Shown: piece after piece, positions 16,719 to 24,520 of the stretch
Layout: each line of letters begins with the position of its first letter
Position numbering within the stretch: position 1 is the first letter of the stretch
DNA from: Bacteriovoracaceae bacterium
Lineage (GTDB): Bacteria; Bdellovibrionota; Bacteriovoracia; Bacteriovoracales; Bacteriovoracaceae
Length of the DNA stretch: 33,415 nucleotides
Direction of reading: 5' to 3'
Assembly (NCBI GenBank): GCA_021737405.1
Contig: JAIPEG010000029.1
Location: 1-33,415, forward strand
Made by a program: the position numbers and the translations under genes
The notes under the pieces: model-generated
Seen by the model: only the letters and a program-made list of their open reading frames with translations
The model's database searches: none
Told to the model about the DNA's origin: nothing

Positions 16719-17291
16719 ATGAGTATAAGAATATTAGGGGGACTGGCCAAAGGCCGGTCCCTTTTCGTTCCAAAGGGTGATCAAACCCGACCAACATCTG
16801 TTCTTCTTAAAAGAAGAATTTTCGATTCCCTTCAAGATTTATCGGAATACCATTTTATTGATCTTTGCGCGGGCTCTGGATCTGTCGGTCTTGAAGCCTG
16901 GTCTCGTGGAGCAAAATCTGTGAAATTTATTGAGAATCATCCCTTGGCACTCAAGTCCTTAGAGAAAAATATTGGTGATTTTAAAAATAGCTTTGTCTCT
17001 GAAGTAAGTGAGAGACCTTTAATTATTTCAAAGCAAGGAGTTGAGAAGTGGCCGGCCCACTTTAAAAGCGAGGGACCAACGATTGTCTTCTTCGATCCAC
17101 CTTATGAAAGTCATCACCTTTATAAGAAACTCATGCCACCAATTCTTGAAAATCCCTCAATTAGCCAATTATGGATTGAGTCTGACCGGCAAAAGGGCCT
17201 TGCGAGTACCTATTGGGACGCTTTAGGTCATAAACCAGACAAACTCTTTGAGCAGGGAACAAGTTATTTGGCCGTCTTTCGCTTTAATTGA
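16719..17291 (+). CDS. rsmD: 16S rRNA (guanine966-N2)-methyltransferase RsmD
   Basis: Methylates G966 of 16S rRNA using SAM during 30S assembly. 190 aa, the usual length. It has the N-terminal RILGG..KGR followed by TRPTSVLLKRRIFDSL (23-38; the RPT..reaLFnil signature), SAM-binding DLCAGSGSVGLEA (48-60) and the catalytic motif IV FFDPPY (124-129). The arrangement rsmD-coaD is widespread in bacteria and supports the call. ATG 16719 has a weak GTAGGTA upstream. Confidence 0.93.
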   Translation: MSIRILGGLAKGRSLFVPKGDQTRPTSVLLKRRIFDSLQDLSEYHFIDLCAGSGSVGLEAWSRGAKSVKFIENHPLALKSLEKNIGDFKNSFVSEVSERPLIISKQGVEKWPAHFKSEGPTIVFFDPPYESHHLYKKLMPPILENPSISQLWIESDRQKGLASTYWDALGHKPDKLFEQGTSYLAVFRFN

Positions 17292-17353
17292 TTACCCATG
17301 ACAAAGCCTTTGGCCTTTCGTTAAAATAACTTCATCACTATTAGGAGCTATCC

Positions 17354-17821
17354 ATGAAAACGGCCATCTATCCTGGGACTTTTGATCCCTTCACACGCGG
17401 ACACGATGACATCATTCAAAGGGCCTTAAGGGTTTTTGACGAGATTACTGTTTTGGTTGCAGTGTCTCCTGCAAAGAAAGCACTTTTTAGCCAAAAAGAA
17501 CGCGTGAAAATGATAAAAACTCATTTTGAAGATGACCCTAGGATAAAAGTAGATGCCTGGGATGGACTAATTGTAGAGTACGCTAAAAAGAAGGGGATCA
17601 ACGCTATTGTTCGCGGCTTGAGACCCACGGGGGATTTTGAAATGGAATTTCAAATGGCCTCCATGAATAATCACCTTTACGGAGAAATTGATACCTTCTT
17701 CCTTCCAACAGGTGGAAAACATTATTTTGTTTCTTCCTCTTTAGTTAAAGAGCTTTATAAGCATGGAAGAGATGTCTCAGACTTTGTGCCTGAGGCGATT
17801 TTAAAGAATATGGAAAAATAA
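17354..17821 (+). CDS. coaD: Phosphopantetheine adenylyltransferase CoaD
   Basis: Transfers AMP from ATP to 4'-phosphopantetheine, the penultimate step of coenzyme A synthesis. 155 aa, typical. It has the nucleotidyltransferase motif AIYPGTFDPFTRGH (4-17) with the TxGH catalytic signature, the substrate-binding VRGLRPTGDFEMEFQMA stretch (about residues 88-104), and the second signature FVSSSLVKEL (ISSS/T motif). ATG 17354 follows TAGGAG by 7 bases. It sits between rsmD and an aminotransferase, with a 62-base gap before it. Confidence 0.95.
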   Translation: MKTAIYPGTFDPFTRGHDDIIQRALRVFDEITVLVAVSPAKKALFSQKERVKMIKTHFEDDPRIKVDAWDGLIVEYAKKKGINAIVRGLRPTGDFEMEFQMASMNNHLYGEIDTFFLPTGGKHYFVSSSLVKELYKHGRDVSDFVPEAILKNMEK

Positions 17822-17847
17822 AAAACCATTGTGATAGGAGATAACTC

Positions 17848-19077
17848 ATGGAATTGAGTTCGCGTGTCCAAAAAATTACCGAAAGTGTAACCCTTAAGCT
17901 TAATGCCAAGGCCACAGATATGGCCGCTCAGGGTAAGAAAATTTATAACCTGACTGCCGGCCAATTACCCTTTAGGCCGATGAGTGAGTTTGTCGATCTC
18001 ATTCGTAGTGAAAGTGATTTCATAAAATCTTTTCAATACAGTCCGGTTGCCGGCTTTCCGGAATTAAGAAAGAAAGTTTTGCAAAACTTTCAAAATACCC
18101 GAAATATTAATTTAGAAACTGCTGTTGAAGGGGTTGAGTTTGAGGCCGTTATTTCAAATGGCGGAAAGCACTCTTTAACAAATGTTTTAGGTTGTCTCAT
18201 TGATCATGGGGATGAGGTCATAATTTTCTCTCCTTATTGGGTTTCTTATCCCGAAATGGTTAATTTCTGTGGTGGGACACCTGTTATTGTTGATACGAGT
18301 CCCTTTGATGTCTTTGTTCCTTCGTTAGAAGAAATTGAAAGAAAGATTACAGATAAGACCAAAATCATCATTGTAAATAGTCCAAATAATCCTACTGGAA
18401 CTCACTATGAAGATGGCTGGATGGCAAGCTTTGCTGAAATGATGCTTAAGTATCCAAATATTATGATTATTTCAGATGAAATTTACTACGAATTATTCTT
18501 CTATGATCCAAGACCAACTTACTTTTATCAGCATCGCCCAGAGCTTCTGGCTAGAACTGTAATTGTTGATGGGATTTCAAAAACTCTCGCTTCCACGGGA
18601 CTTCGGATTGGTTTTACGATAGCGCCAAAGGAATTAACGACAGTTATTAATAAGCTACAAGGTCAAACAACATCTGGTGCAAATTCCTTAGTTCAAAGAG
18701 CGCTTTCTCAATTTGATTTTAATCAAATCCCGGTTTACCTTGAACCTATAAAAAGACATTTGCGTGATAATGCAGAGGCTTTGGGAGAAGCTCTTAGTGA
18801 GCATCAACTCGGTCATGTTTTTTACCAACCGACTTCTGCTTTCTATTACCTTCTCGATTTTTCACAAACCCCGTGTATTGAGAAATTTAAAGAACGCTCT
18901 CAACAAGACGATTATTCAGTTGAAATTTGTGAAGAGCTGCTTGATGAGTACGGCCTAGCCCTTGTTCCTGGTGAAGCCTTTGGCTGTCCAAATACTGCGC
19001 GGATGAGTTTGGTTCTTGAAAAGGAACCCTTTAAAGAAGCATTAGATATCTTAATGAAGTTTCTTTTAAGTGACTAA
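17848..19077 (+). CDS. Class I/II pyridoxal-phosphate aminotransferase (aspartate aminotransferase-like)
   Basis: 409 residues, fold-type I PLP enzyme. It has an N-terminal NLTAGQLPFRP segment (usually L..GEPDF), VISNGGKHSL (PLP phosphate loop), YWVSYPEMV, NSPNNPTGTHY (the Asn-Asn-Pro-Thr-Gly signature), ISDEIYYEL (Asp pairing with the PLP nitrogen), the Schiff-base lysine K245 in GISKTLASTGLRIGF, and C-terminal R in ARMSLVLE (substrate carboxylate). These fit the aspartate/aromatic/alanine aminotransferase group; the exact substrate cannot be read from sequence. ATG 17848 has TAGGAG 8 bases upstream, and the gap to coaD is 26 bases. The stop shares CTAA with the convergent gene. Confidence 0.88.
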   Translation: MELSSRVQKITESVTLKLNAKATDMAAQGKKIYNLTAGQLPFRPMSEFVDLIRSESDFIKSFQYSPVAGFPELRKKVLQNFQNTRNINLETAVEGVEFEAVISNGGKHSLTNVLGCLIDHGDEVIIFSPYWVSYPEMVNFCGGTPVIVDTSPFDVFVPSLEEIERKITDKTKIIIVNSPNNPTGTHYEDGWMASFAEMMLKYPNIMIISDEIYYELFFYDPRPTYFYQHRPELLARTVIVDGISKTLASTGLRIGFTIAPKELTTVINKLQGQTTSGANSLVQRALSQFDFNQIPVYLEPIKRHLRDNAEALGEALSEHQLGHVFYQPTSAFYYLLDFSQTPCIEKFKERSQQDDYSVEICEELLDEYGLALVPGEAFGCPNTARMSLVLEKEPFKEALDILMKFLLSD

Positions 19078-20219
19078 AAAAGATCCATATCAATTCTTGC
19101 TAAAGAGAGGGAAATGACTGTTCGTTTTCCCTCTTCTTGGCGATACTTTTGGCCTAACTCTATTCCGTAGAAGCCAACTCTAAGTTCTAAGAAGAAGATG
19201 TTCACACCTAGTCCCCAAGAAGCGTAGCCCCCGTTGTAACCTAGATATCCACTAAGTATAGGCATGCGGGCCCTGACTCCTAATTTTAGTTTTGATAACG
19301 CTGGGGTAGTGGCATCAACGAGATTCGAATAATCAGCGGCCAGTGTGTAATCAAATAAACCAAAGTCTTGATTAAAAGATGTCCCTAGGTTTATGGATTG
19401 ATTCTGATCGGGAACATCGACAAGGCCCTCTTCCTTTGTGAAAGAGGTATCACCAATATCAAGCCAAGATATCCCAAAGGTGTAGCGAGTAGGTCCTGTG
19501 TAGTAGTTATATTCAAAACCTAAATCAAATCCAATGCCGGAGCCTTTTGAGTAGCCTAGGTTTTTTCTTATCGTTTTATAATTGTCAGAATTTTGAATAA
19601 TATCTAACAAGCTTGTGCCAAAGAGATCAAAGGTGTTATCTAGACCCTGACGGTTCATAGTCTTTGCACCAATTCCAAAAGAGGTGGTACTGCCTTGTGG
19701 ATTTTTACCTTTGGCTCCATTTCCTCCCGTAAAAGCATAGCCCAGGATAAATCCGCGGTCTAAGCGGTAGGAGACATCAAGAACTGGATGGATGGCATTT
19801 TGAACATCCATACTTGTTTTTGAGACAGCAAATAAGTTGAATCCAAAGTTCATAACTTTAACGGCAGGAGCCGCACCAACTTCTAGGTAAACAGGGTAGC
19901 CTAGGATTCTATCTGCTATGGGAGCAGGATCGGTGGGAAAATTTTTAAAACGATCACTTATGCCAAAGCTTGGATTATCAAAACTGAGATCCTTGTCTAA
20001 AACGTCTGGCAAAACAAAATTTGGCTTTAAAGGAACGATTGAAACCCCTCTATTTCGGCCTAGAGCTGCAGGGTTATAAAAGAGCGTCATTTCATCATCA
20101 GCTACCGCGGTAAAGGCGTCACCCATTAGAAGACCTTCGGCACTTCTGTTGAGATAGCTAAAGGCCGCTTCTAAAGAAAGCGTTGAGAGGAAAAATAGAA
20201 GAGTTAAGAAGTAACGCAA
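19074..20219 (-). CDS. Outer-membrane beta-barrel protein (PorV/FadL-like fold)
   Basis: I place the start at TTG 20219. It gives a clean signal peptide (MRYFLTLLFFLSTLSLEA, cleavage near 18-20) and has AAGGT 6 bases upstream. A longer frame from ATG 20297 would put 26 polar residues before the signal and lacks an SD. The mature protein (about 360 aa) has the early signature SAEGLLMGDAFTAVADDEMTLFYNPAAL, characteristic of PorV/UPF0164/FadL-type barrels in which an N-terminal segment with 'a.addd.al.yNPAgla' precedes the strands. Many amphipathic strands with alternating Gly/Tyr follow. It is likely a transporter or secretion-associated barrel; cargo unknown. It is divergent from phoH. Confidence 0.75.
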   Translation of the reverse strand: MRYFLTLLFFLSTLSLEAAFSYLNRSAEGLLMGDAFTAVADDEMTLFYNPAALGRNRGVSIVPLKPNFVLPDVLDKDLSFDNPSFGISDRFKNFPTDPAPIADRILGYPVYLEVGAAPAVKVMNFGFNLFAVSKTSMDVQNAIHPVLDVSYRLDRGFILGYAFTGGNGAKGKNPQGSTTSFGIGAKTMNRQGLDNTFDLFGTSLLDIIQNSDNYKTIRKNLGYSKGSGIGFDLGFEYNYYTGPTRYTFGISWLDIGDTSFTKEEGLVDVPDQNQSINLGTSFNQDFGLFDYTLAADYSNLVDATTPALSKLKLGVRARMPILSGYLGYNGGYASWGLGVNIFFLELRVGFYGIELGQKYRQEEGKRTVISLSLARIDMDLF

Positions 20220-20373
20220 ATATTTACCTTTTGAAGCCGGAGTAAAAGAGGCGGTTTTTAAACAAACATCCTCTACCATTTTATGTAAGCGAAGCATTAA
20301 AAGGCAGTGAGCAAATATGACCTCTATTTCGTGATATAAGCGTTCATTCCTTTCCTTATCGATAGCAATTTCT

Positions 20374-20417
20374 TACAATTTTATTAGGACAAGCCCTTCC
20401 ATGGGCTTTCACGGAGG
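20374..20417 (+). promoter_or_regulatory. -10 element, leader hairpin and SD of phoH gene
   Basis: TACAAT (20374-20379, 5 of 6) is a good -10 with no clear -35. The leader then contains AAGCCC (20391-20396), TTCCAT, GGGCTT (20403-20408), a perfect 6-bp hairpin 4 bases before GGAGG (20413-20417). That SD is 8 bases from the TTG start at 20426 and decides it. Confidence 0.4.
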
Positions 20418-20425
20418 AAAACCTA

Positions 20426-21745
20426 TTGGATAAAACATTTGTTCTTGATACGAACGTCATACTCTTTGATCCCCAGGCCATTAATAAATTCGGTAAAAAT
20501 AAGGTCGTCATCCCCCTCGTTGTTATTGAGGAAGTTGATCGCTTTAAGAAAGACCAGAATGAGAATGGGCGTAATGCACGTCACTTTTCACGAATTATTG
20601 ATGACCTTAGAAGTAGGGGTTCCTTAGTTAAAGGAGTTGACCTTGATAATGGTGGCAAACTCTTTCTAACGATCGATACGAAAGTATCGATGGGAGAAAA
20701 AGCGAAAATTGATCTAAGTATCAATGACAATATTATTTTGGGGGCGGCCTTAACCTGTAAGGATGCGGGAGAGAATACACTCCTCATTACAAAGGATATT
20801 AACCTTCGCTTAAAAGCTGATGTTCTCGGAGTACCTGCTGAAGACTATGGCGCCCGCGATGTATCTGTTGAAGAGCTCTATACAGGACAAAGAACAGTTG
20901 AAGTTGATGAAGAGTTGATCTCATTTTTTGAAAGTCAAAAAAATCTCTCTCTAAATGATGTTGGGCTTGATCAAGCAGGCGTTCTTCCTAATGAATATTT
21001 TATTATTCAGCTCCCTGGAAATGAGAGGCGAAGAGTCCTTGGCCGCTATGATGGGAAAAAAGAAAAAATTGTTCCTCTGATTAATATCAGAGAAGGTGTT
21101 TGGGGAGTTCATCCTAAGAATATTGAGCAACAATTTGCTTTTGATTCCCTTTTAAATGATGAAATTAGCTTGGTCTCCCTTGTCGGAAAGGCGGGGACTG
21201 GGAAAACCTTGATGGCGATTGCTGCAGGTTTAGAAAAAACAGTGGGTGATGAAAAATATAGTCGTCTCCTTGTTTCTAGACCGATTCAGCCTATGGGGCG
21301 TGATCTTGGCTATCTGCCAGGTGATGTTAATGAGAAGCTTGGTCCTTGGATGCAGCCCATTTTTGATAATATGGACTTTCTTTTTGGACAGTATCGTACG
21401 GATGGCTCCGCTAGTTATGAAGATCTCATTAATCATGGGCTTCTTCATATTGAGCCATTAACTTATATCAGAGGCCGCTCTATTCCTGGTCAGTACCTCA
21501 TTGTTGATGAGGCCCAAAACCTTTCTCCTCATGAGGTTAAGACTATTATTACCAGAGCAGGTGAAGGGACAAAAATTGTTCTAACAGGTGACCCCTACCA
21601 AATTGATAGTCCTTATTTAGATGAGGTTAATAACGGTCTTGTTTATGCTCTTGAGAAAATGAAGACGGAGGCCATTGTTGGTCATACGATTTTAACTCAA
21701 GGTGAAAGATCAGCGCTTTCAGAGGCGGCATCTCACCTCCTATGA
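20426..21745 (+). CDS. PIN-domain PhoH family ATPase (PhoH2)
   Basis: 439 residues combining two domains. The N-terminal PIN nuclease domain (about 1-140) has FVLDTNVIL (4-12, acidic D8), EEVDRFK, and the later acidic NDNIILGAAL segment. The C-terminal PhoH ATPase has Walker A GKAGTGKT (254-261), SRPIQPMGRDLGYLPGD, Walker B YLIVDEAQNLSPHE, and TGDPYQID. Known PhoH2 proteins unwind and cut RNA in an ATP-dependent way; PhoH proteins are often stress- or phosphate-related. The TTG start is set by GGAGG 8 bases upstream. The last bases overlap the PilZ gene as ATGA, so the two are translationally coupled. Confidence 0.9.
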   Translation: MDKTFVLDTNVILFDPQAINKFGKNKVVIPLVVIEEVDRFKKDQNENGRNARHFSRIIDDLRSRGSLVKGVDLDNGGKLFLTIDTKVSMGEKAKIDLSINDNIILGAALTCKDAGENTLLITKDINLRLKADVLGVPAEDYGARDVSVEELYTGQRTVEVDEELISFFESQKNLSLNDVGLDQAGVLPNEYFIIQLPGNERRRVLGRYDGKKEKIVPLINIREGVWGVHPKNIEQQFAFDSLLNDEISLVSLVGKAGTGKTLMAIAAGLEKTVGDEKYSRLLVSRPIQPMGRDLGYLPGDVNEKLGPWMQPIFDNMDFLFGQYRTDGSASYEDLINHGLLHIEPLTYIRGRSIPGQYLIVDEAQNLSPHEVKTIITRAGEGTKIVLTGDPYQIDSPYLDEVNNGLVYALEKMKTEAIVGHTILTQGERSALSEAASHLL

Positions 21746-22308
21746 CGTTAAGGTTTAAAAGAGAATATTTAAGGGCACCCTTGAAGACGAGTACCCTTTA
21801 TTTAATGGAGGATTACGTCCTTAAGGCCTTTATGCTGAATATTTCAGAAGGAGGGGTTCTTTTAGATAATTTACCAAGTATCCCTCCTGTTAATGCCATT
21901 CCCCTAATGTTTCCCTTAATTGATTACCCTGAACTTTCTCTTCTTCACCCAGAGGTTCTCTTTGGTTTAGAAGTGACTCAAATGGAGAAGAGAATAATCA
22001 GAATGAAAGCAAAGATTGTGCGCTCTTTTGAAGGGTTTTCAGAAGTCGATAAAATTTTCGTCACAAAAATAGGTTGTGAATTTGTGAACCCCGGTCCTTT
22101 AGAGACACAACTTATCAGTAAATATGTTTCCCGTTATGCGAGAAACTTAATTTATTTCTTAGGGCTATTTGAAGGAAGAGGGCAAAAGGCCGATAAAACT
22201 GAACTTTTAAGAAAGACAGCAGGTCTTCTTGGATATGATTCTAAAATGCAAATCGCTCAAATGCGCTTAAAGGCACTTCACGATTATCAATCACTGGAAT
22301 CTCTCTAA
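21742..22308 (+). CDS. PilZ-domain protein, probable c-di-GMP effector
   Basis: 188 residues. It has the PilZ c-di-GMP signature: R7-E-Y-L-R11 (RxxxR) and LNISEGGVLL (N/DxSxxG) near residue 33, followed by the beta-barrel strands and a late GCEF. The C-terminal 55 residues are helical and basic/hydrophobic (YVSRYARNLIYFLGLF, RKTAGLLGYD) with no known domain. ATG 21742 sits inside the phoH stop as ATGA. The coupling of a c-di-GMP receptor to an RNA helicase/nuclease is suggestive of second-messenger control, but that is inference from arrangement only. The 3' end faces a minus-strand gene one base away. Confidence 0.8.
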   Translation: MTLRFKREYLRAPLKTSTLYLMEDYVLKAFMLNISEGGVLLDNLPSIPPVNAIPLMFPLIDYPELSLLHPEVLFGLEVTQMEKRIIRMKAKIVRSFEGFSEVDKIFVTKIGCEFVNPGPLETQLISKYVSRYARNLIYFLGLFEGRGQKADKTELLRKTAGLLGYDSKMQIAQMRLKALHDYQSLESL

Positions 22309-22309
22309 A

Positions 22310-22735
22310 TTAGAGTGTGTCGAGATTTAGAATTTCTCGACAGAGAAACTCATCTTCAATTTCTTGATTTTTAAGAAAAGCTCCCCAGTAACTATTTCCA
22401 AGGTACACCATTGATAGGTAACCATTGGTGATACGGGCGCTTAGATTAGATAGGTCTTCATTAATATTGTAAGACCACTTTAGGCTCTCTTTGAGCTCTG
22501 GTAAGACACCCGTCATATCCGAGGCCTGAAGGGAGATGAGGTTAACTGATTTATGAAAAAAGACTTTCAAAAACTTCTCATCACCTTGCTGAAAGTTTGG
22601 ATCATAAGGATTAATGGGCACATGGCAGTTAAACATCAATTCCTGATCAGTGGTATTTTGGGCCCAAGAATTATCTAGGGCACAAAAACAACAGAAGAGA
22701 AAAAGAGCATTAACTACGACTAAGCTTGTTTTCAA
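22310..22735 (-). CDS. Small exported protein of unknown function
   Basis: 141 residues. The signal peptide (MKTSLVVVNALFLFCCFCALDNSWA, cleavage near residue 25) is followed by a 115-residue mature part with Cys at C37 and C133 that could form a disulfide. Strands such as KFLKVFFHKSVNLISLQA and GYLSMVYLGNSYWGAFL suggest a small beta protein. No family recognised. The start overlaps the upstream gene by 26 bases, suggesting coupling. Confidence 0.65.
   Translation of the reverse strand: MKTSLVVVNALFLFCCFCALDNSWAQNTTDQELMFNCHVPINPYDPNFQQGDEKFLKVFFHKSVNLISLQASDMTGVLPELKESLKWSYNINEDLSNLSARITNGYLSMVYLGNSYWGAFLKNQEIEDEFLCREILNLDTL
22318..22342. other. Hairpin at the 3' junction of two convergent genes
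   Basis: TGTCGAGA (22318-22325), a 9-base loop, TCTCGACA (22335-22342): a perfect 8-bp stem inside the last codons of the 22310-22735 gene and just past the PilZ stop. No T run on either side, so a terminator role is uncertain; it could stabilise or end the plus-strand transcript. Confidence 0.45.
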
Positions 22736-23015
22736 GTTCTTCCTTCATTTTCAAAAAGCTTCGGCTCAAACCTTGAGAGTTTTTAAGTCTCAGCCCAAGT
22801 TCTTTTAAAATCATTTTTGATTTTTTAATCATCTCTTCAGTAGAGCCTACACGATTGAGTTCTTCGATGAGGAGAGTCGTCTCATCGATGAGTTCTGAAA
22901 AGCTAAGGACCTTAAAATAACGAGAGAGTGAGTCGTTCTCTTTTTTATCGTCGAGGGCCTGCTTCGCATGAAGGATGTCTACAACTTTTGCGGCTTCAAT
23001 TTCTTCATTTTTCAC
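22710..23015 (-). CDS. Small helical protein of unknown function
   Basis: 101 residues, almost wholly charged alpha-helix (IEAAKVVDILHAKQALDD, IDETTLLIEELNRV, MIKKSKMILKELGLRL, FLKMKEELENKL), probably a coiled coil, cytoplasmic. No family recognised. The start is GTG 23015 with AAGGAAAG upstream; the nearby ATG is out of frame. It overlaps the next gene by 26 bases. Confidence 0.6.
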   Translation of the reverse strand: MKNEEIEAAKVVDILHAKQALDDKKENDSLSRYFKVLSFSELIDETTLLIEELNRVGSTEEMIKKSKMILKELGLRLKNSQGLSRSFLKMKEELENKLSRS

Positions 23016-23213
23016 GAGTTTTCTTTCCTTGCCATTATTTTTCCTGCGAAAGCCGTTTTGACAGGTTGAAAGGACTCTTTCAAGAAGGCGTTTTTATTGG
23101 TGAACTTTTTACTTATGACCATGTAAGAATATTTCCTAAAAGAGTAAGGAAATAACGTATTTTCAGTTGTTTAGAGTGTTTTGATGTAAGGTCAGTGTTT
23201 TACTAAATGAAAT

Positions 23214-23837
23214 TTATAACGGTGTATTTTCAAGCCCTTTGGACTTCCTATCGCTAACCCTTTTATGGACAAACCAGCCTGCAATTGCGGCGGCAAAGAG
23301 AGTGAAGAGAATCAAGTTACCTTTTTTAACAATATCGATAACAGACTCACCATAGGTGAAGTAGAGCCAAAAGAAAAAAGAGCATGAAATGGTGCAAGCG
23401 AGAAGGTCACTTAGGGCAAATCTTAAAGCATTCATTTTGCCAAGGCCCGCTGTAATGAAGAGGGCATTCCTCACACCAAAAGGAATGAAGCGACCAATAA
23501 TAAGGGTGAAGACACCATAGCGAGAGTAGAAACTACTAATTTTTTTAAGCCTATCTTCTGAAACCATGTTGGCAAAGAATTTTATCTTGAACATCTTCTC
23601 TCCAAGAAATCGTCCAACGAAGGCGTAACAAATCAGGTCACTCAAATAAGCCCCAAGAAAGACGCCCATAAAAAGTTCAACTTTTAAATGGGGGTTCTTT
23701 ATGGCAATAAGGGCAGAGGAGAGTAGCATGAGGTCTTCACTAATAGGGAGATTAAACCCTGCGAGCAAGAGAAGGATAAAGAAAGCATAAGGGGCATATT
23801 GAACATTACCTTGTACAAAATCTAAGAACATTTCCAT
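23214..23837 (-). CDS. DedA/VTT-family inner-membrane protein
   Basis: 207 residues with about five hydrophobic segments. The DedA/SNARE-associated (VTT) signatures are present: a re-entrant NLPISEDLMLLSSALIA (29-45; acidic E/D pair) and GRFIPFGVRNALFITAGL (the conserved [F/Y]xRxxPxxR..xxxxAG motif). Family members translocate phospholipids or undecaprenyl phosphate and are needed for envelope homeostasis and proton-motive force. ATG 23837 is served by AGGATGA, which contains the stop of the upstream hydrolase gene, so the two are coupled (7-base gap). A short Lys/Arg-rich cytoplasmic tail ends it. Confidence 0.88.
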   Translation of the reverse strand: MEMFLDFVQGNVQYAPYAFFILLLLAGFNLPISEDLMLLSSALIAIKNPHLKVELFMGVFLGAYLSDLICYAFVGRFLGEKMFKIKFFANMVSEDRLKKISSFYSRYGVFTLIIGRFIPFGVRNALFITAGLGKMNALRFALSDLLACTISCSFFFWLYFTYGESVIDIVKKGNLILFTLFAAAIAGWFVHKRVSDRKSKGLENTPL

Positions 23838-23844
23838 GCTTTAT

Positions 23845-24459
23845 TCATCCTATTAATTTTTTAATGGCATCTGCTGCAGTTTGCCTATGCCCGTCAATTG
23901 TATATCCAGACTTCTTTCTTGGCTTCCAGCTATGATCACCATCTTCTAGCCAAAGAAATTGTAGCTTATTGGATATTGGGTAGGAAAGGCATTCCTCACG
24001 GGTACCCATTGAGTCTCTGCTGCCTTGAATAATGAGGCATTTTGTTTTGAGGTTTTTTAAATGCTCTATGCGCTCTCCTGGCTCTTTTCCTGGAGCATGA
24101 AAGGGAAAGCCAAGAGCAATAAGCCCATTAGGCTTAATAAGGTCGGCGACAAGGCTTGCCATTCTTCCACCCATTGATTTTCCTCCTATATAAAGAGGGG
24201 CCTCAGGGGAGCCTTTTTGGACTTTTTTAATGACTTCCATCCAAGTCTTGAGCATTACCTTTTGGGTATTTGGAGGTCTTTTTCTTCCACTAAGCCTTCT
24301 CTCTTCCATGTAGGGGAATTCAAAGCGAATCACTTGAATTTCACGAGAAACGAGATCGTCTGTTAGGAGGTTCATCCAGTCTGAATCCATAGGCGCACCA
24401 GCTCCGTGGGCCATAATAAAGATCGGTTTGAATTTCGTTCCAGATTTCTTTAGATTCAT
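23845..24459 (-). CDS. Alpha/beta hydrolase of the Tex30/KANL3 (dienelactone-hydrolase-like) type
   Basis: 204 residues from ATG 24459. Signature stretches: IFIMAHGAGAPMDSDWM (13-29, oxyanion loop), RFEFPYMEERR, nucleophile elbow GGKSMGGRMA (92-101, S95), ALGFPFHAPGKEP, QGSRDSMG (D149) and LEDGDHSW (H176), giving a complete Ser-Asp-His triad. Substrate unknown. A longer frame exists to TTG 24501, but it would translate the terminator of the upstream peroxiredoxin gene, so I prefer ATG 24459. That start has no SD and lies only 11 bases after the terminator T run, so how the gene is expressed is unclear. It is coupled to dedA-like downstream. Confidence 0.8.
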   Translation of the reverse strand: MNLKKSGTKFKPIFIMAHGAGAPMDSDWMNLLTDDLVSREIQVIRFEFPYMEERRLSGRKRPPNTQKVMLKTWMEVIKKVQKGSPEAPLYIGGKSMGGRMASLVADLIKPNGLIALGFPFHAPGKEPGERIEHLKNLKTKCLIIQGSRDSMGTREECLSYPISNKLQFLWLEDGDHSWKPRKKSGYTIDGHRQTAADAIKKLIG

Positions 24460-24470
24460 AATCGGCTTAT

Positions 24471-24491
24471 AAAAAAGCCGCCCTATGGGCG
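24471..24491 (-). terminator. Rho-independent terminator after peroxiredoxin gene
   Basis: Minus strand: CGCCC (24491-24487), ATA loop, GGGCG (24483-24479), then GC and six T (24476-24471). It lies 30 bases past the peroxiredoxin stop and immediately before the Tex30-like start. Confidence 0.75.
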
Positions 24492-24520
24492 TCCTTCTCA
24501 ATAGAAAATTTATCGCTTAA

